From contig NZ_KB907787.1 of NCBI RefSeq assembly GCF_000382205.1, forward strand, positions 969,176 through 1,033,175: a stretch of 64,000 nt of DNA, given 5' to 3'. Shown here in pieces: positions 62,047-64,000 of this stretch; the first letter of the stretch is position 1, and each line of letters starts with the position of its first letter. The translations under genes and the position numbers were made by a program. The notes beneath the pieces are model-generated. The model was not told where the DNA came from. It was given only the letters and a program-made list of their open reading frames with translations, and ran no database searches. This DNA is from Dyadobacter beijingensis DSM 21582. GTDB lineage: Bacteria > Bacteroidota > Bacteroidia > Cytophagales > Spirosomataceae.

Positions 62047-62721
62047 TTAGTTTTCGATCACACTTTGCGGCACACCCGACATCTCGCTCAAAATGTATTT
62101 TTCGAGCGACGGGATCTTGTAATGTGCCATATCAAACTTTTTATCTTCAAATACTTCCGCCGCCGGCACCGATATGGTGATCATGCCCGCCGCATGCGCC
62201 GCACGCAGGCCCGCGTGAGAATCTTCGAAGGCAATGCATTCCTTGGGCAAAACACCGAGCTTTTGGGCCGTGGTAAGGTACACCGCCGGGTGTGGTTTCG
62301 TGTATTTTTCCAGTTCGCCGGAATGCCAGGTGTCAAAATAGTCAATAATTTCCAGTCTTTTTAATACGCCCTCGATCAGCTCCATATGCGACGCCGATGC
62401 CACGGCCAGTTTCAGGCCCTGTTTTTTGAGCTCCTGCACCAGCGCAATGGCACCCGGCATGGCTTCCGCATTAGCCAGAATAGCATGGTGCGCCTTTACA
62501 AGTATTTCAGTTTCAAGTTCTTCGAATGAAGGCGTGTTCCAGGGCTGGACCTGGTGGCAGAAATCGAGGAAAAGCTTGATGGACAGTCCGGTAGTCTGGA
62601 GACGAAGTGCTTCGGTTAGTTCGAAATTAACTTTTTGCATGACAGAACGGGCGGCTTCGGTCCACATCGGTTCGGAGTCGATGAGCAGGCCGTCCATGTC
62701 GAAAATCGCTGCTTTGATCAT
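62047..62721 (-). CDS. HAD-family phosphatase (HxpB/YniC-like)
   Basis: Soluble sugar-phosphate phosphatase of 224 residues. Motif I is FDMDGLLIDSEPMWTEA with the nucleophile Asp and the general acid Asp. Motif II is AVASASHMELIEG, motif III is the Lys of KYTKPHPAVYL, and motif IV is FEDSHAGLRAAHAAGM. The GLLIDSEP form is that of hexitol/2-deoxyglucose-6-phosphate phosphatases. The frame runs to 62754, but MIKAAIFDMDG at 62721 is the normal family start. It lies upstream of the histidine kinase on the same strand (28 nt) and is divergent from thiM. Confidence 0.9.
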   Translation of the reverse strand: MIKAAIFDMDGLLIDSEPMWTEAARSVMQKVNFELTEALRLQTTGLSIKLFLDFCHQVQPWNTPSFEELETEILVKAHHAILANAEAMPGAIALVQELKKQGLKLAVASASHMELIEGVLKRLEIIDYFDTWHSGELEKYTKPHPAVYLTTAQKLGVLPKECIAFEDSHAGLRAAHAAGMITISVPAAEVFEDKKFDMAHYKIPSLEKYILSEMSGVPQSVIEN

Positions 62722-62742
62722 GATTTGGGTGGTGTATGGATT

Positions 62743-62772
62743 TTTGATAACCATTCAAAACTACTACTTTCG
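62743..62772 (+). promoter_or_regulatory. Candidate promoter for thiM-thiE
   Basis: TTTG (62743-62746), 18 nt, then TACTTTCG (62765-62772), one base from TAnnTTTG. Transcription would start near 62779, about 34 nt before thiM. That leaves no room for a TPP riboswitch, and its conserved CTGAGA and ACCTGA boxes are not seen here. Confidence 0.35.
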
Positions 62773-62812
62773 TCGGTGATCCCTTTCCTCTTTTTCTCCC
62801 AAAAAAACAGAG

Positions 62813-63610
62813 ATGGTAATTCAATTAGAAGCAAACCTCGAAAAACTACGTGCCTCGGCACCGCTGGTGCACAACATTACCAATTTCGTGGTGATGAATT
62901 TTACGGCCAATGCATTGCTCGCGGTAGGCGCGTCGCCCGTGATGGCGCATGCGGCAGAGGAGGTGGAAGATATGGTAACGATTGCCGGTGCGCTGGTGGT
63001 CAATATTGGTACATTGTCGCCACAGTGGGTCGATGGCATGAAATTGGCTATGAAAAAGGCTGCCGAATCGGGCACGCCCATTATCCTGGACCCCGTAGGG
63101 GCCGGCGCGACCCCTTACCGCAACCGCGTGCTTGCCGAATTACTGGAAACGGCCCCGCCGACGATTATCCGTGGGAATGGCTCCGAAATCCTCGCCCTGG
63201 CAGGCGCCAGCATTCAAACGAAGGGCGTCGACAGCACGGCCGATAGTACCGGCAGCATCGGGGCTGCGCACGCATTGAGCGAGCGTTTCGGTTCGGTGGT
63301 GAGCGTAAGCGGTGCCGTGGACGTGATCGTGCAGGGAAACCGCACCGGCTGGGTTTCCAATGGCGTGCCGCTGATGACGAAGGTAACCGGGATGGGTTGC
63401 TCGGCGACTGCCATTGCCGGCGCATTTGCGGCGATTTGTGCGGATCCGTTCGAAGCGGCGGTGTCGGCGGCGGCTACGATGGGTGTTTGCGGCGAGCTGG
63501 CCTACCGGAATGCAAAGCTGCCCGGGTCGTTTCAGATCGCTTTTCTGGATACCCTGGCGGACATTAGCCCGGCACATTTGGCCGAATTGAGTAAAATCAG
63601 ATTGGAATAA
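62813..63610 (+). CDS. thiM: Hydroxyethylthiazole kinase
   Basis: Phosphorylates 4-methyl-5-(2-hydroxyethyl)thiazole for thiamine salvage; 265 residues. Family motifs: PLVHNITNFVVMNFTANALLAVGASPVM at the substrate site, GTLSPQWVDGM, PIILDPVGAGATPYR, ILALAG, and the ATP/catalytic segment TKVTGMGCSATAIAGAF with the Cys of the GMGC turn. Length is standard. The stop TAA overlaps the ATG of thiE by one base (TAATG), so translation of the two is coupled. It is divergent from the HAD phosphatase. Confidence 0.95.
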   Translation: MVIQLEANLEKLRASAPLVHNITNFVVMNFTANALLAVGASPVMAHAAEEVEDMVTIAGALVVNIGTLSPQWVDGMKLAMKKAAESGTPIILDPVGAGATPYRNRVLAELLETAPPTIIRGNGSEILALAGASIQTKGVDSTADSTGSIGAAHALSERFGSVVSVSGAVDVIVQGNRTGWVSNGVPLMTKVTGMGCSATAIAGAFAAICADPFEAAVSAAATMGVCGELAYRNAKLPGSFQIAFLDTLADISPAHLAELSKIRLE

Positions 63611-64000
63611 TGGTAACAACTACCAAAATGCATACGAATTCAAACCTCGGACTCTACCTGGTTACCGACGAGGCTTCCTGCCTCGGTCGCGACTTTTACT
63701 GGGTAGTGGAAGAGGCCGTTAAAGGCGGCGTCACGATGGTTCAGCTGCGCGAGAAGTCGCTTTCGACCCGTGCATTCATCGATCGTGCGAAACGTTTGAA
63801 AGACCTTTTGGAAACTTATAATGTCCCTTTGATCATTAATGACCGCATCGACGTAGCCCTGGCCGTGGATGCGGACGGTGTGCATATCGGGCAAAGCGAT
63901 ATGCCCTTTCAAGCGGCCCACCGGTTGTTGGGAGAGGGTAAAATCATCGGATTGTCGGCTGAAAAGCAGTCGGACGTGCTCGAAGCGGAGCATTGGAACC
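63610..64000 (+). CDS. thiE: Thiamine-phosphate synthase (partial, cut by window end)
   Basis: Joins the thiazole and pyrimidine moieties to give thiamine phosphate. The first 130 residues are present before the window ends. Family blocks are visible: LGLYLVTDEAS, GGVTMVQLREKSLSTRAFI, PLIINDRIDVALAVDADGVHIGQSDMP and IIGLSAE. The start overlaps the thiM stop by one base; a second in-frame ATG at 63628 gives MHTNSNLGLYL and is possible. It is the expected partner of thiM in the salvage pathway. Confidence 0.93.
   Translation, partial: MVTTTKMHTNSNLGLYLVTDEASCLGRDFYWVVEEAVKGGVTMVQLREKSLSTRAFIDRAKRLKDLLETYNVPLIINDRIDVALAVDADGVHIGQSDMPFQAAHRLLGEGKIIGLSAEKQSDVLEAEHWN

Noticed and set aside
1..64000. 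Search by eye for tRNA, rRNA, CRISPR arrays, transposases and integrases
   Set aside because: No T-arm or anticodon pattern, no repeat-spacer pattern and no transposase motif was found; absence by eye is not proof for short tRNAs.

Overview
The window looks like chromosomal DNA of a Bacteroidota bacterium of the order Cytophagales, most like Dyadobacter or a close relative. This is inferred from gene content and signals, not from a database match. The supporting signs are two SusC/SusD outer-membrane import pairs, further TonB-dependent receptors, a type IX secretion (T9SS) sorting domain, DUF4302 and DUF4331 proteins, a GH92 mannosidase, promoters of the Bacteroidetes kind (TTG, about 20 nt, TAnnTTTG), and few clear Shine-Dalgarno sites. 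Base composition is moderately GC-rich and looks even. I see no rRNA, tRNA, CRISPR array, transposase or prophage.

Layout. 0-0.6 kb: siroheme synthesis gene. 0.9-8.0 kb (+): four-gene Sus-like operon (SusC, SusD, zinc metallohydrolase lipoprotein, DUF4302 lipoprotein), meeting a second SusC/SusD pair (8.1-12.6 kb, -) at a shared bidirectional terminator. 12.7-24.1 kb: surface-polysaccharide region with glycosyltransferases, methyltransferases, a UDP-HexNAc dehydrogenase, a Wzx-type flippase, UDP-GlcNAc 2-epimerase and a FemAB/GNAT-like acyltransferase, in several short units on both strands. 24.4-31.2 kb: mixed housekeeping and small genes (NarL-type regulator, SpoU rRNA/tRNA methylase, histone-H1-like basic protein, PgeF, a glycosyltransferase, DinB-like protein, metallophosphoesterase, two small envelope proteins). 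31.3-38.1 kb: FGGY sugar kinase, TonB-dependent receptor, and a cytochrome c plus GH92 mannosidase operon. 38.2-46.9 kb: HslU, an esterase, FolA and Fmt, GreA with an unusual leader, a small HERIH protein, M42 aminopeptidase, a PA0069-type radical SAM protein and a NamZ/DUF1343 protein. 47.4-48.2 kb: LytTR response regulator. 48.7-56.5 kb (+): tandem DUF4331 proteins, a TPR lipoprotein and a TonB-dependent receptor, which together look like one functional unit of unknown role. 56.4-62.7 kb: two APC permeases, a GDPD-like phosphodiesterase, an NtrY-like histidine kinase and a HAD phosphatase. 62.8 kb to the end: thiM and the start of thiE.

The least explained parts are the DUF4331-DUF4331-TPR-TonB receptor cluster with its long hairpin-rich leader, the greA leader (a 15-codon ORF, then two mutually exclusive hairpins, the second a terminator), a perfect 39-bp palindrome in the polysaccharide region, and four copies of a 7-bp motif placed around the promoter of the second SusC gene. 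Motif and residue readings are seen directly in the sequence. Functions are family-level assignments from memory, and operon and regulatory statements are inferences from spacing and orientation.
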